The notes below the pieces were generated by a model. That model searched no databases and was not told where the DNA came from. It saw nothing but the letters and a program-made list of their open reading frames with translations. A stretch of DNA of 64,000 bases from Misgurnus anguillicaudatus (taxonomy: Eukaryota > Chordata > Actinopteri > Cypriniformes > Cobitidae), in NCBI RefSeq assembly GCF_027580225.2, contig NC_073358.2, positions 43,314,501 to 43,378,500 of the forward strand. The letters run 5' to 3'. Shown piece by piece: positions 34,730 to 46,584 of this stretch. Position 1 is the first letter of the stretch. Every line of letters starts with the position of its first letter. The position numbers and the translations under genes are program-made.

Positions 34730-35137
34730 AGGAAAACACCACCGTTTTTCAATATTTTACTATGTTCTTACCTCAACTTAGATGAATGAATACATACCTT
34801 ATCTCTTATCCTGAATGTGTTAGCATTTAGCCTAGCCCCATTCATTCCTATGGCTCCAAACAAAAGTTTTATTTTGTGCACCCATACTTACTCGTGTAAG
34901 TACTCATGTAACAGTCTTTAAATAGGGAAAACATGGAAGTGTTTGGTGGCTTATAAATTCATCCGTGTTTGGATCCTAAGGAAAGAATGGGGCTTGGCTA
35001 AATGCTAACACATTCACGAGGCGCTGTACAAAGATTAAAAGTGCACGCATTGAAAAAAGATAGGCATGTATTGATTTGTCTAGGTTGTCTAAGAACATAG
35101 TAAAATGTTGAAAAACAGTGGTGTTTTCCTTTAACAA
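34730..35137. mobile_element. Full-length MITE with TTAAAGGAAAACACCACC ends
   Basis: TTAAAGGAAAACACCACCG complements GGTGGTGTTTTCCTTTAA-type right end text (CAGTGGTGTTTTCCTTTAAC). The arms continue to pair through AGCATTTAGCC and AATGGGGCT. It is about 407 bp, non-coding, and the 5'-deleted copy at 2190-2513 belongs here. Confidence 0.88.
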
Positions 35138-35579
35138 AATTCACTTTTCAAGGACTACAAGGAATCCGGCTGGTTTGGACTACATCCCTTTACTTCCCAG
35201 TTAGATGACAACAATAATCTGAATTTTTGACTATGCTCCGCCAAATCACTTTTGTTTGGCCTTTGCTGAGGACAGCTTCCTCAATCTGGCGTGACCTTTC
35301 CGGAAAACGTGCACTAAATCAGAACTCGTTACGTATTTCTGAAAAAATGGCCTTTATAGACAAGAAAGACATCAGCCCTGTTTTAGGACAGTGAAAACAG
35401 GGGTATAGAAATAAGTACAGCGTGTGAAAACACGAACACGTTATATTGCACACCATAGACCCAATCATAGGACCTGTAAGATATGTCAGGGCAAGATCTT
35501 TTTAAATTAAGGCTCAAACATGCATTTTAGTCTGGGACTATGAAGCCCTGTCCTGGAAACCACCCCAAGTCTTTTTGCC
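35138..35579. other. No feature recognised
   Basis: Unique-looking sequence between the MITE and the GC-richer block. No support for an exon. Confidence 0.4.
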
Positions 35580-36200
35580 TTTGGCTCTTTGAAGGAACCA
35601 TTAGCTCAGATTCTTCTTAATCTGAACTCCTATTTCGTTTTGTGCCAATCACCTCTCTGTCTCTTCCTATAAGGAGTGTAACAAATTCCACCTGAGTGTC
35701 TTTTAATCATCGCGCACACTTTTTGATTGATTAGGCCCCGGGAGTCCTCCCTAGATTTTCCAGTGCATTTGTTGCGTTTCCGACATCTAGTCCGCATTCT
35801 CGACCCTTTAGTGTTTCCTCAGCATCTCTTCAGCCTAGCTGTCCTCCCGTGCAAATTAGCTTCTTTCTGCGCCTCTCGTCTCCCTGTAGCAATCACCCTG
35901 ACGACGGCTTCGCCGTTAGCGCCGCTCTAGGTTAGCTCCCCGGGCGCCGTTAGGAGAGAGGAATGCCGAATGGGAATTCTAATAGACATTTCTGCAATTT
36001 ATGGGAGTCTGTCCTGATATCCAAAGCATGTAGAAATCTCCCAACGGCACACGGAGGGGAAAATTTACGACCCGTGCTTCACCCTAAAGCTGTCATCGTC
36101 GCCGGTAATTGCTCAGCTTTCGTGCTCGTGTGGTTTTTATACGGTGGGGAAAATTGGTTCCTGCACTTAAACGCTTCTCTGATTCAGTTGTTGTGAGTCA
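35580..36200. promoter_or_regulatory. Repeat-free GC-richer block; candidate regulatory sequence
   Basis: No terminal repeats are visible, and the GC and CpG content is higher than its surroundings. A small perfect inverted repeat, ACGGCTTCGCCGT, occurs at 35903-35915, followed by GCGCCGCTCTAGG and CCCCGGGCGCCG. The open frames 35727-35930 and 35963-36196 lack splice signals. It may be a conserved non-coding element of the gene bearing the exons, but this is unmeasured. Confidence 0.3.
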
Positions 36201-36660
36201 CACGCTGACAGAAGAGATAGACCAAGAGAAGATGAGTAATGAGAGAAAAAAAAGAGTTGCTTTTATTAGTTTTTCCAATCGCAGGTTCAGCCGTCGCATA
36301 AACACAGCACCTACTGTATAGGATTTTACAATGCCACAGTTCGCTGCTGTTCCCAATAAAAGTTAAAATATGTGAAGACAAATTGTACTTGCAATCTGGT
36401 TCATTTCCTTCAGTTGAAACAATTAACCTGTACAGTGAGCTTGATGTCTGCTTTGCTATTGCCAAATGTTCCTATGAATGCATTAATGTTGAATTAATGT
36501 TCCATATATTTTGCATGTTGGTTGCACAGCCACGTAAAAAAGTTGCAAGCCACACTTTTATTTAAATTGTGCTATGGAAACATTTGTACAATCTGATAAT
36601 CAATATAGTTTGAAGCTGATTTTTTTGAGGTTACAGTAAATTGTCAAATAATAAAAAACA
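36201..36660. other. No feature recognised
   Basis: AT-rich sequence with no element ends or exon. Confidence 0.4.
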
Positions 36661-36748
36661 TTAAATCATTCCCCGCCAGCCTTTTTTTGAAAAGTTGCCC
36701 CCCAGCATTTTTTGTGATTTTCACAAAAGTTTCACAAAATGCTTTCCA

Positions 36749-37475
36749 CAGGGTCCCCATGGGTCCTTGAAATCCTTGAAAGTTTGTGAATCTGGGGGAA
36801 AAAATATTTTTTTTTTAAAAAGTTTAAAAAAATATACATACATAGATACAGGTCATTGAAAGTGCTGGAATCTATTTTATGCAAAAAGTTTTCTGGAAAA
36901 AATCCATATTATTTCCTGTGTAGTGTAGGATAATATCATAAAAATTCTAGACTTTTTAAGCACACGTGCTAAAATGTTCGCTTTAAATGTTTATATCTTC
37001 TGTATGCGAATGTTAATTCATACCAAAATGCTTTTTTGCATAGTTGTGTTTGACACATGAAAATGTCTCGGGTTACCTATTTAACTGTTGTTCCCTAAGA
37101 AGGGAATGTGACGCTGTGTCTCCCTTGCCATACTTCCCGCATCCCTGTAATGCTGTCTTTGGGAATATTTCAGATAGCGATATACTTCCTGACTCCCTGT
37201 TACCCTGTCTTTGTCGTTAAGCCTCACCATTGGTTGAATTTAATATACACATTCAGACACACTTACCCCTGGAGGCGTTCCCAAAGTGTCACTGTAGTGA
37301 CACAGTGCGAGTTCCCTCAAAAGGGAACAGTAACAATGTATCTTAAAAGGTAACACGATGTATCCTTGCTCTCACTTGAAATGTGTCCCCACATTTAGTC
37401 CTTGAATTTGAGGTTATTGGACCTGGAAAGTCCGTGAAAGGTCCTTGAATTTGAAGTTAAGGTTTGGGAACCCTG
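36749..37475. mobile_element. hAT-like element with CAGGGTCCCC ends, nested level 2
   Basis: CAGGGTCCCCATGGGTCC pairs with the complement of GGTTTGGGAACCCTG at the right end. The flanks CTTTCCA (36742-36748) and CTTCCA (37476-37481) look like a slightly decayed target duplication. Its two arms share the GTCCTTGAA word several times. The inner element at 37072-37353 splits it. Confidence 0.7.
37072..37353. mobile_element. MITE with GTTACC and GGTAAC ends, nested level 3
   Basis: GTTACCTATTTAACTGTTGT and TTCCCTAAGAAGGGAA at the left pair loosely with TTCCCTCAAAAGGGAACAGT and AAAGGTAAC at the right. The text resembles a widespread cyprinid element. A (GT)-poor, CpG-moderate interior has no supported frame. 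Confidence 0.6.
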
Positions 37476-38106
37476 CTTCCAGACAAATTTTCTTCTAAAA
37501 ATATATAAACATACAAATATATCAAATGAAAGAACAGACCCTCTGTGACACAAACAATAAACAAACAAACAAAACGGGCAAAAACGTTTCATCCTATCTA
37601 TATTTTTTATCTGTTTTGTTAAAACTTTTAAATATACTTTTAAAATATTTTTTTGTAAAGGAATTTTGTTATCAAAACAAAAACGGAGTGTAAAATTATT
37701 AAATAATGTTTTGCTTCAGTTTTTTTAGAAATTGGGGGAATCTAGTGGATAAACTCAGGAACACGTTTTTTATGCAATTTTTTCTCTTAATTGACGAGAT
37801 AACTCGAGATTATTATATTAAAAATAATAATCAAAAACTTTATTAGTCATTACCTATCATTGTGTTTTTTCTGTTTGCTAAATTTTAATTTGTGAATTAT
37901 TTATCATCCACTATCAATGAACACTAAATTCAATAATCGTACAGGGAGAGATGATCCTGTCTATGCACAGTGACCAAACGTTTACTTTTGCCTTGTATTA
38001 TCTGTTTCCCCGTTTCCTAATGTCTGTAAAACATTTAAAAGCTTTTTCTATTCAGAATAAGGTTTTAATGACAGTGCCAATAAGTCAACGCAGCTTCGCT
38101 ATCTAG

Positions 38107-38501
38107 TAGGGATGCGACGATAAATGCCGATATACACGAATAATACCTGGCCGATAACTATTCTGAATCGCACAGCCAATAATATGCACAGACGGCTTTT
38201 GATCAGTAAGTCCTTATTGATCTGAAATCACTGTTAGAGTCATTTAACATACATTTGAAAATCAAACATAATAATTATACATTTATTATCATGAAAAAAC
38301 CTGAAAAGGTTTGAAGAACTGTGATATAAATATACGCTTAAGCCATTTCCTGGAGCTGTGTGTGTAATGGTTCTTCGTCTGCAGCGCATATTGAGTTTCT
38401 GCACGAGAGCCCCCATCTGGATTTTGGATGTAGCAGCATTTCACCGTAATTCATTGAGAAGCATAGCAAGCATCATCGGCCGATTTATTGGTGCACCCCT
38501 A
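38107..38501. mobile_element. hAT-type element (395 bp) with 8-bp TSD
   Basis: TAGGGATGCGAC at the left and the complement TAGGGGTGCACC of the right end pair at most positions. CTATCTAG (38099-38106) and CCATCTAG (38502-38509) differ at one position, giving a slightly decayed 8-bp duplication. CCGATA/TATCGGCC words recur near both ends. Confidence 0.85.
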
Positions 38502-39060
38502 CCATCTAGAGTGATGCTAATAGAGGCTCTGTGCCACACATCCATGAGAAACTCTTCCCGGCCTTTATCGTTGACTACCGTTCTTCAGAACGCTGGAATA
38601 CCTTTGGATGTTTTCGGCAGGTGACCTTCAGGTCACACCTTATCAGTCTGACTGTTATAACCCAGAGAAATCTAAAGAGAGGGAGATGGTGAGGGATGTC
38701 AGGAGAAGAGAGGACTAACGCTCACAGTATTGATTTACTGCCACACACAAGCAGGCAGAATGTATTTTCCCTGGTTGTGCAGCCATAGCTAATGAAAATA
38801 TGGGGAAATACAATTAGAGAAGTCTATGGGTCATTGAGAGCCGAGGGAGAGAGTGTAAACTACAGAATATGGTATATGTGTAAATGGGGTTTGGCCTGGG
38901 TGTAAATTTATGAGTAAATGTGATAATGGAAACTTCAATACTTTCTCACTTACTTAAATGAGTAGTTCACTCAATCACCTAATCTCATGCTGTTCTCAAC
39001 CCATGTGTTTTACTTTCTTCCACTGAATGCAGAAAGGGGATGCTAGGTACGCTGTTCAAA
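38502..39060. other. Unique sequence with a nuclear-receptor-like palindrome; MITE scrap at 38957-39010
   Basis: The hAT TSD is followed by repeat-free sequence. A perfect everted repeat of AGGTCA half-sites occurs at 38621-38636. At 38957-39010 a diverged copy of the TTAAAGGAATAGTTCACCC MITE begins (GAGTAGTTCACTCAATCACC). Confidence 0.5.
38621..38636. promoter_or_regulatory. Everted AGGTCA repeat, 2-bp spacer (nuclear-receptor-like)
   Basis: GTGACCTTCAGGTCAC is an exact palindromic pair of AGGTCA half-sites in everted orientation with spacer TC. Receptors of the thyroid/retinoid group use such half-sites, though ER6-8 is more usual than ER2. Binding is not shown. Confidence 0.3.
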
Positions 39061-39065
39061 TAAAT

Positions 39066-39196
39066 GGTACCAAAGCTGTCACTAAGACGGTACCCTTTGA
39101 AAAAGCCCTAATATGTACCATTTAGTTACAGATATGTACATTTGAGGTACCAAATATTTACTTTTGAGGTACTTATATGCACCATTCAGGTCAAAT
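39066..39196. mobile_element. Fragment of the GTACC-rich MITE
   Basis: GGTACCAAAGCTGTCACTAA and GGTACCCTTTGAAAAAG match the element at 4990-5151. The right half is missing. Confidence 0.6.
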
Positions 39197-39464
39197 GCAA
39201 TCAAATAGCAACTAACGCACATTGAGAGGTGCACATGCTGGGCGAAAATAAAAATCCCAGATTTTTTCACAAAAAATCCGATTTACAATTTAAATATATT
39301 TTCCCCCACTACTGAAAAATCATTCTGCAGATTGCAAAGAAATTGTTCAAAACAAGTTTTTAACTTTATTTCCACAGTATATATGGGACCATATCTTTAG
39401 CAATGTACATTGCGACTGCATCTGTGATCATTTTCCAACTGCCCCCTTCTTATCATACTGGATA

Positions 39465-40455
39465 GGTACTTGTGATGCGCGGGTCAGGATTTTTTTTACC
39501 CGCAGGTCCTGCTTTTATGAAAGATTTGGCCCGCCACGCACCACTATTTTTCCAACCCGCCCTGTGACCATTAAAATAGACATACTAAAGCATGTGTAAT
39601 GTAAACGAAAACAGGCTTTATTTCAGCCTAAAAGTGCTTGGAAACAGCTATTAGATTATATCGCCCTGTAAACTGGCGATAATATGCTTAACTCTTTCAC
39701 CGCCAGCGTTTTTAAAAAAAATTGCCAGCCAGCGCCAGCGTTTTTCATGATTTTCACCAAAGTTTAATGCCTTCCAGAAAATTTTCTTCTTTAAATATAT
39801 AAACATACAATATACCACCAAGAACAGACCCTCTGCTTTCAAACAAAAAAAACTGTTTCATCCTACCTTCAGTGATTCTTTTGTAATCAGCTTTTGAATA
39901 TGGGTAGGTTTCTGCAAAAACACCACATTTTGAGCAAAAAGCAGAGATAATTCCTTTTTTGTGACTTTTCATAGAGATCCCATTCAGAGCGATCTTTAAA
40001 ACAAACACGGACATGCAGCCGCTTGCCATAGGGCAATACTTCCGGGTTTAAAAAGTTGTGGAAGTATCCACCTGGTGGATAATAGTGGTATTGCGGAAAG
40101 ACGGAAAATCTCGTCATCGGCGGGGAAGCCTTTTCTCTTAATTGACGAGATATCTCGTCAATGGCGGTGAAAGAGTTAAGTTATGAACAATAGAAACCAG
40201 CATTGTCATATTACAATGATAACAATTTTTCACATTTACAAAACAAAGTTTGTATTATCTACCAACAAATTCAGACCTTAATATCTCTTGCACCTCATCT
40301 TTCATCTTCACTTTTATTTCTCTGTTTATTTTATTTTTGTGGCTGGCAGCGGAAGCTATGGGGTATTGCACGCAACATACATATATATTTTTTTAATGAC
40401 CCGCTCCGCAATAAAGTGACAACTTTACCCGCCCCGTGGGTTACGAGACAACCCG
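39465..40455. mobile_element. hAT-like element with GCGCGGGTC start, split by a MITE
   Basis: TGATGCGCGGGTCAGG and ACCCGCAGGTCC at the left, with AACCCGCCC, are matched by CCCGCTCCGC, CCCGCCCCGTGGG and ACCCGCA at the right as inverted CCCGC/GCGGG words. The nested element at 39686-40178 has its own terminal repeats. The exact outer ends are unclear. Confidence 0.55.
39686..40178. mobile_element. MITE of the TTAACTCTTTCCCTGCC family (full length, nested)
   Basis: TTAACTCTTTCACCGCCAGC and its complement at the right end (TGGCGGTGAAAGAGTTAA) form a TIR. The interior matches the halves at 36661 and 37476. Sub-terminal GCCAGC and TTGACGAGATATCTCGTCAA words are present; the latter is itself a palindrome. 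Confidence 0.88.
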
Positions 40456-40826
40456 CATACTGGATGCAGTTTGAAAATGTTCTAGGCTGTTTTTTGGTGT
40501 GTTTGCTTGTGCTGCCACGGTCAGACCTCTAATACACTTTGCAGCGGTGTGTTGTTTGTTTTGTGTCTGACGCCGCAAAACCAATTCCAAATAACAGATG
40601 AAACTGTGCCTTTCTTGGGAACGCGTTCTTCCCTGCTCGCTGCCACGTTGTTTGTGTATCTCTATGGCAAACGCACGGGGGAGGGCTGAGCCCACTCGGA
40701 ACTACGGGAGCCCAGAGGGGAGTTTTGGCGTATGTTAAAGAGGAAACCGATATATATTTCAAACAAATCGATGTTAAACTACACATTCGAGTTAATCGAT
40801 AAAATCGATTTATCGCCCAGCCCTAA
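40456..40826 (-). mobile_element. hAT-like element, one end only (TAGGGCTGGGCGATAAATC)
   Basis: The right end is CGATTTATCGCCCAGCCCTA, whose complement is the TAGGGCTGGGCGATA-type hAT terminus. The interior is CpG-rich. The opposite terminus is not visible, so this is a fragment. Confidence 0.55.
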
Positions 40827-41545
40827 TTACAAGTTTTATTTATCATTTAAAATCACAACATCATGCAGCTTCTGAAAAAGACACAGCAGCGATTATGATC
40901 CTGGGTACTCTGCAAAATGCATAAGCAGGGAGAGCGAGAGACTCTTTATAGATCAAAAGAGGAACGACAAAGAGCGTCAGCAGTATGTAATGAAAACTTC
41001 CTAGAACCAGTAAAGTCCTATAATGATAAACACACTTATATAAAACGAGGAAATAAAATTTTTATTAACAAAACCATTTTGTTAGATCAAAGCAATTTGT
41101 TGAGCGCTTTTTCCTCTATCATGCTCCTTGACCCTAACTGAGCACATCCTTGCTCAACATAAGTGCTGCCTTTTGTTGCAAAAGCTAGAAGTAAAGGCTT
41201 GCATTTGACCGTGCACGTAGGTTTGGGTATACACTTAAAAATAGACTATACTCCTGACTTAAGCTTCATTAAGTTTCTTAAGTTGGACAAATGAATATGT
41301 AATTGTATTTTGTGCAGGAAAATAGAAGATTGGATTAATATCTGTTTAGCCAAGACTCATTAATGTGACCAAATGTAAATTGCACAGTTTTAACAAATCA
41401 GCTTTCCAATCAGAGAAGTGGCAAATATAATTGGCAAAATAATTAGGATTTTTTTTCAGTATTTGGCCTTCGGCTTCGTGTTTTATTTTATTCGGCTTCG
41501 GACAAGAATTTTCCTTTCGGTGCATCCCTAAGTGACAGCTATATA
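40827..41545. repeat. Decayed hAT-like fragments; no gene
   Basis: 41370-41430 resembles text inside the 4630-5493 hAT element. The segment at 41460-41532 carries GGCTTCG words and the terminus GGTGCATCCCTA seen in the 31289-32256 element, here as an orphan right end. The plus-strand frame at 40917-41141 has no exon support. Confidence 0.45.
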
Positions 41546-42430
41546 TACTACAATACTGTGCAAAAGTCTTAGGCCACCACCACCAGACTTGTTGTTTAAA
41601 AAGTTTTAATGTCCATCCATATTTATTTTTCAATCTATGTACAAAAAATAAAAAATGTATTTTCAGGACTAAATGTCTTCTTTAGGCATCGTCTGTGTTT
41701 AGTGTGACCTCTTTTAGCACTAAACACATCTTAAGCGTTTTTTGAGCAGAATGATGTAAAAAGACTACTGTAATTTCTTTAAAATTAGAAATTAGGAATT
41801 TATTTTATTTAGGTTTAGGGCTACGTTAACACGGAAAAGGAAAATGCAGAAGTGCCGTTGCATTATCACTTTTTATTTTGTGTTTATACAAGCGTTTGGG
41901 GGGGTACTCTGCATGCATATGGTGACACAAAAGTGTGTGATATTTGTAGTAGGCACTCCAGGTGACTAGGTGGCAATGTGAAGCACTGACACACAACAAC
42001 ACCAAGACGAGAGCCGCCGTGAGCAGACTTTTGCGTTTTTATCCTTTAGACGGGAACGCAACGATAGAGCGTTTTTAAGATTTCCACTCTGGAGGGTGGT
42101 TTCACTTTTTTGCGTTTTTAAGCCCCAAGAACGCTGTCGCCGTTAACATTAAATATTTTTACGTTTTCACCCTCCAGTATTCTCGTGTAAACTGGGTCTA
42201 ATAGATCCTGCAGTTACCTGCTATTGCTCAAGTGGAAAGGGAGTTTACCCTAAAAACTTGACACATCAGTTTACATTTTTATACAGTTTTTAATACTATA
42301 TACACACTTCTTGTATTTTCTGGATGTATTCTATTAAAGAGAAATAGTTTTGTATGATCATTATAACATTGCAAAAACAACTAATTTATTCTGGCATGGT
42401 GGCCTAAGACTTTTGCACGGTACTGTATAC
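41546..42430. mobile_element. Tc1/mariner-like element ends, split by a MITE
   Basis: ACTGTGCAAAAGTCTTAGGC at the left complements GCCTAAGACTTTTGCACGGT at the right, with the matching GGTGGC/GCCACC next to them. TA-rich flanks fit the TA target of Tc1/mariner. A separate segment (41819-42202) sits inside. There is no transposase. Confidence 0.75.
41819..42202. mobile_element. Nested MITE with GCTACGTTAACACGG-like ends
   Basis: The left text GGGCTACGTTAACACGG corresponds to the complement of TCTCGTGTAAACTGGGTC at the right. CpG-rich GCGTTTT words recur between. It lies within the Tc1-like element. Confidence 0.55.
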
Positions 42431-42976
42431 TGTATAAGGATGAAATCCTTATAATGAAGGTGAATGGGAAGCTCCAAAATGACCCAAAACACCATAATAG
42501 TCTCTTAAAATTTGTATGGCTCGGAAGATTTGTCCTAATTTATGATACTTTTATGTTGAGTCCCTGTTCACTGTCATTATAGAGAAAAAGTTAGATTTTT
42601 GTTCCATTGAAGTCATTCAATGGAAGTTTAGGACATTAAGGTGAACTACAGTATACTCTAATGTAATCTTAAATGCTATAACTTCATATATAAATGTATC
42701 TTTTTGCAAATTTTATTAAATGGTGTTGTTGACTTGTGGTACTTTATTTGATTGATTTAGTAAAGAAGTGGCAGGGAACAGGTAGCAAGGGGAAATGAGA
42801 ATGCTGTCATTTACTTTCTTAGTTAAATGCAGATTTACGGCAGGTGCTGGTATAACTTTGTTATCAGCTAAACCACAGGACAGCGTTTGTCTGATCACTG
42901 TCAGCAGACATAAGGTGATCAATCTCTCCCACACACCGTATAACTAATGTATTGCGGTTTTAACAAGTGTATTTAT
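42431..42976. other. No feature recognised
   Basis: AT-rich unique sequence with no exon or element ends. Confidence 0.4.
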
Positions 42977-43063
<87 letters not shown>

Positions 43064-43072
43064 GAGAGAGAG
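42977..43072. repeat. (AG)n microsatellite
   Basis: About 45 AG units, with an ACAGAC break near the right end. The Arg-Glu frame through it is a by-product. Confidence 0.95.
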
Positions 43073-43499
43073 AATACTGAAGCGTTCACTGAAGCATACT
43101 GCTGTAATACGGTAACCCCTGACCCTGCAAGAGTTTACAGCAGGTCTATGTCTCGATGAACACTAACCAAATGCTTTTAGACACAAGTCTGCAAATCCAA
43201 AGCTTCTCATATTCTGAGAGGAATTATTTATACTCTTTAGCAGTCTCATGGTTTGAATATTTACTGTTAAAGGTCCTACGAGTAGTTTCTGCACACTAGT
43301 GGCACCTAATGGGATCACAAAACTTGTAATATCTTAAAAACTAGGAGATTGTTTTCTCTTTTTTTCACTTTTGTACTTTTGTTATTGTGCATTGACTGTG
43401 AATTAGGAATGGAAATGATGGTCGATTACACACGGTCAAGGGATGCAAAATCAAGTCCAATGTCAAGCTTTTTAACTTAAATGAACATATATCTGTAAT
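43073..43499. other. No feature recognised
   Basis: Unique-looking sequence, no supported feature. Confidence 0.4.
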
Positions 43500-44236
43500 C
43501 GTGGGTTCACACCAGCCGCGTTTGAGGCGTCAAAATCGCGTCTACCACGTCTAGTTTGCCACTTGAACATTTTGAGTTTACTCGCTTCATTCACTCGTGA
43601 AATGCTTTCATCGCGCTGATATTGGCGTCATGGGAGGGGCTTCTGCGACTCTGCTCGCTTTCTTTAAACACGACACTACTAGAGCAAGCTCCTGACTGGT
43701 TAACGCGGCATGTTTTTCCGCCAAAGTTCAAATTTTGCGAGTTTGACGTGGCAACGCTCAATTCGCGCTATTCGCGCAAACTATCGTGTTTTTCCGCGCC
43801 ACACTAAACGCCTCATTTGTGTCTCGAGCCTCCAGACGCACGTCAACGCGTCTTCACAATAGTCCCTTTCACACATACAGTTTTACTGGTAATTTACTGG
43901 TAAATTGCAGTTAACATGTCATGTGTGAACAGAACTTTTAACCCGCTGTTGTTTACAAATACGACACGGAGCTCGCCGGCCGCGCGCCACAGGTAACTTC
44001 CGCTTTCTCTCCGAGTTTACCGGTATTTTGATACTGATGTGTGAATGATGTCTTACTGGTAAAAAGACGGAACGTCACTGCATGTGTGAACAGCACATTT
44101 TTGTATTTACTGGTAAATTTATTCTGGTAAATTCATGGTAATTTAACAGAATTACTGTGTGAAAGAGGCTATTGACTTAACATTGAAATCACTCGCGCTT
44201 GATGCCTGTACCGCGGCTGGTGTAAACGCAGCATAA
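43500..44236. mobile_element. MITE, GTTCACACCAG family, copy 4, split by another element
   Basis: GTGGGTTCACACCAGCCGC opens it, and CCGCGGCTGGTGTAAACGC closes it at the right. The 43859-44171 segment is an insertion. Without it, the interior follows the family text CGTCTTCACA then TTGACTTAACATTG. Confidence 0.8.
43859..44171. mobile_element. MITE with GTCCCTTTCACACAT ends, nested
   Basis: AGTCCCTTTCACACA at the left complements TGTGTGAAAGAGGCT at the right, and a TA dinucleotide sits on each side. ACTGGTAA and TTACCAGT-type words pair inside. It lies in the GTTCACACCAG MITE, so it is younger. Confidence 0.8.
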
Positions 44237-45280
44237 CAGTCCACCAAAGGGTCTTTGGCACATTCAAAAATTTGCATAAAGATAAAAGTTTCACAAAAAA
44301 AAGCCATGCAGAGTCGATCTTCTGGTGAAGTTTGAATTCGCCTTCTGAAAAATGTTTAAGTTTTTTTGCCCAGGCCGATATTTCAACCATGTAGTTTTTG
44401 TAAATGTGCGTGTATAAAAAAAGAGCAAAGAGTGTGCAGTGCAAAATCCACCCCTACCACTAGTGGGAGCTACACTTTTAAACATACCCCTTACAAATAG
44501 GTTTTTGCTTCTAATGCGCCCCCCTGGGTTTCCGTGTGTATAATGTCACTTAAGTACTATTGCTTTAGGGTTGTTGTAAAGAGGCTTAGCCAGATAAACC
44601 TCTTATTCCTCACTGTACCATGGGCAACAGCCTGCCAGTAAAATGTTTTTTTTTTAGTTTCCAGGTAATTTGATTATCACCAACTTCCACTCCATAAGTG
44701 ATCCTAGACCAACAGCAACTCTACTGCGAGTTTATAAATCTATTCATGGTGTTTCTCTGATCGTAAATTGCTCTCTGCTGCATGTTACAGTTCTCCAGGG
44801 TTAAATCACAGATTGTCCTGCTAGATTTGTGTTTGTGAGTAGGAGAGAGATGAAATGTGTGTAAAGATCCTGGGAGTACTTACAATGACTTATTGCTTAT
44901 ACGAGGGGTGTGTGTGTATTTGTGTGTGTGTTTGTGATCTGTGTTCCGTTTAATGTTTTACTACAAAATAGCTCCTTTGAGAGCGTGGCACATCCAGGCT
45001 TATAGACACAATGAAAGGATGAATAATTTTATTCTCAGATGTATATGCATTTAAAGGCCAAGCGCCAAGGGTGCAACCATGTATTACAGATTCGATTTGT
45101 CCATTTCTATGCCAATGGTGGTTACAGCCTAGAGCACATTCAGATATGTATAAAAACATATACTATATATATAATTGTATACACAAACCATGTGGCTATA
45201 TCCCAATTTGTATTATACTGTCTGTATTATTGACTATGCTCCTGTATAGCTCAGTGTTAAAGCCAGAGCCGGTGCCAGAC
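44237..45280. other. No feature recognised
   Basis: A run of T (44648-44656) and short GT runs near 44910. Minus-strand frames at 44169-44485 lack splice or domain support. Confidence 0.4.
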
Positions 45281-45660
45281 CATAACTAACAGGGGGGCAC
45301 GTGACTTCCAACGGGGGGGCATGCAATTAACAACAATAACTTGCAAAAAAAGAAAGAAAAAAAAACCTTGCAAAAACAAGGCATTTAAACAACAAACACA
45401 GTGCAAGTACACACTCATACAACTGGTACAGAGTTCAGCTCATTTCCCGTATAAAGTGCAGAAGATCACAAACTATGCGCAAAAGTTATACTATTTTGAA
45501 CTTTGACCGCGGCTCGACGGAACAACAAACTGCCCTCGCGCGGCGCAAGCCATTAAAATGAATGGGTTTTTATAGCGCAGCGCAAACCACATCCTAAAAG
45601 CCGCACTTCACATTTAAGCTTACGTAAATTAAAACAACGCTAACTTACCTTTAAAAAAGC
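45281..45660. repeat. Possible element, CpG-rich ends
   Basis: GGGGGGCACGTGAC and GGGGGGGCATGC are repeated within 30 bases, and CGCGCGGCGCAAGCC lies at 45537. It resembles a fish repeat, but I cannot define ends. Confidence 0.3.
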
Positions 45661-46584
45661 TGAAGCCGGCGTGTACAAACACTAAACTTCCTTAAAACAG
45701 TGTCTTGTAGATTTGAAAATTCCACCTGGACCTCTATTATCTGAGTTTGAGCCAATATTTATAAGTAAATGCACAGTAAAATTAATCACCATATCAGAGT
45801 TTATTTTATGGTAATGTCCGGTTAACTTTTCCTTACTGTACACTATACATCTCCTACATAATAAATTATAATGTAGTAATAATTGATTTTTTGGGACTGA
45901 ATTATATTTCATTCTTTATCATCAGCATCAAAATACTTTATAGTAGAAATATGCAGTCCAATCTCTATTAGCATAGCGGATTGTAGGAAGTTATCTCTCC
46001 TAAACCTAACTTGTGTTTGTGTCTGGAGTGGTTACAGGCTAATATATTCTTAGGCAGTGGATGTGCAATAGTGTGAAAGTCCCTGAAGGAGCACGGCCAC
46101 AGATGTGTCTTCACCCTTAAGTCGCTGAGGGGCCTGTGTGTCTATTTGTGTACTTTTTTTGATTATGTGTTTGCTTAGGGGGTTCATGTGAAACACAGGT
46201 GTGTATTTTTGAATTTAACTTATTTTAGGACAGAGAACATGCCTTTGAGCCTCCTTCCAGCACTAACACACACACACACTAAATTCTGAAACGCATCACC
46301 TCACTTTGCTAATTTTCCCCTACAGTTCCTTTTATTCAGGTGAACTTAAGTAAACAGCTTATTTCTTTCATGCCTTTGAGACTGTTCTGTTTTCTTCATA
46401 CGTGACTAATTTTTGTTGTAAATAACGAAAGGTAAACTTTTAATAGATTACACAAACCGCTTGAGCCTTTAGCATCGCTCTTCATTTGGGTTTTTGCTGA
46501 TCTATAGATGGTAAAAAGATTAAGTAATTACTCTTATAGCATATTTAAATAACTTAGTAAGTGTTTAAATTTAGGACCATACAG
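45661..46584. other. No feature recognised
   Basis: AT-rich unique sequence with no exon support. Confidence 0.4.

Larger units (their letters stand above)
36661..37815. mobile_element. MITE of the TTAACTCTTTCCCTGCC family, split by a hAT element
   Basis: The left part carries ATTCCCCGCCAGCC and TTTTCACAAAAG. The right part resumes with CTTCCAGACAAATTTTCTTC and ends near TTAATTGACGAGATAACTCG, matching the uninterrupted element at 39686-40178. The two halves rejoin at CTTCCAG. The interruption is itself interrupted, giving a three-level nest. Confidence 0.78.

Noticed and set aside
35727..36196. GC-rich ORFs in the candidate regulatory block
   Set aside because: Frames overlap with no splice signals. 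The composition gives long frames by chance.
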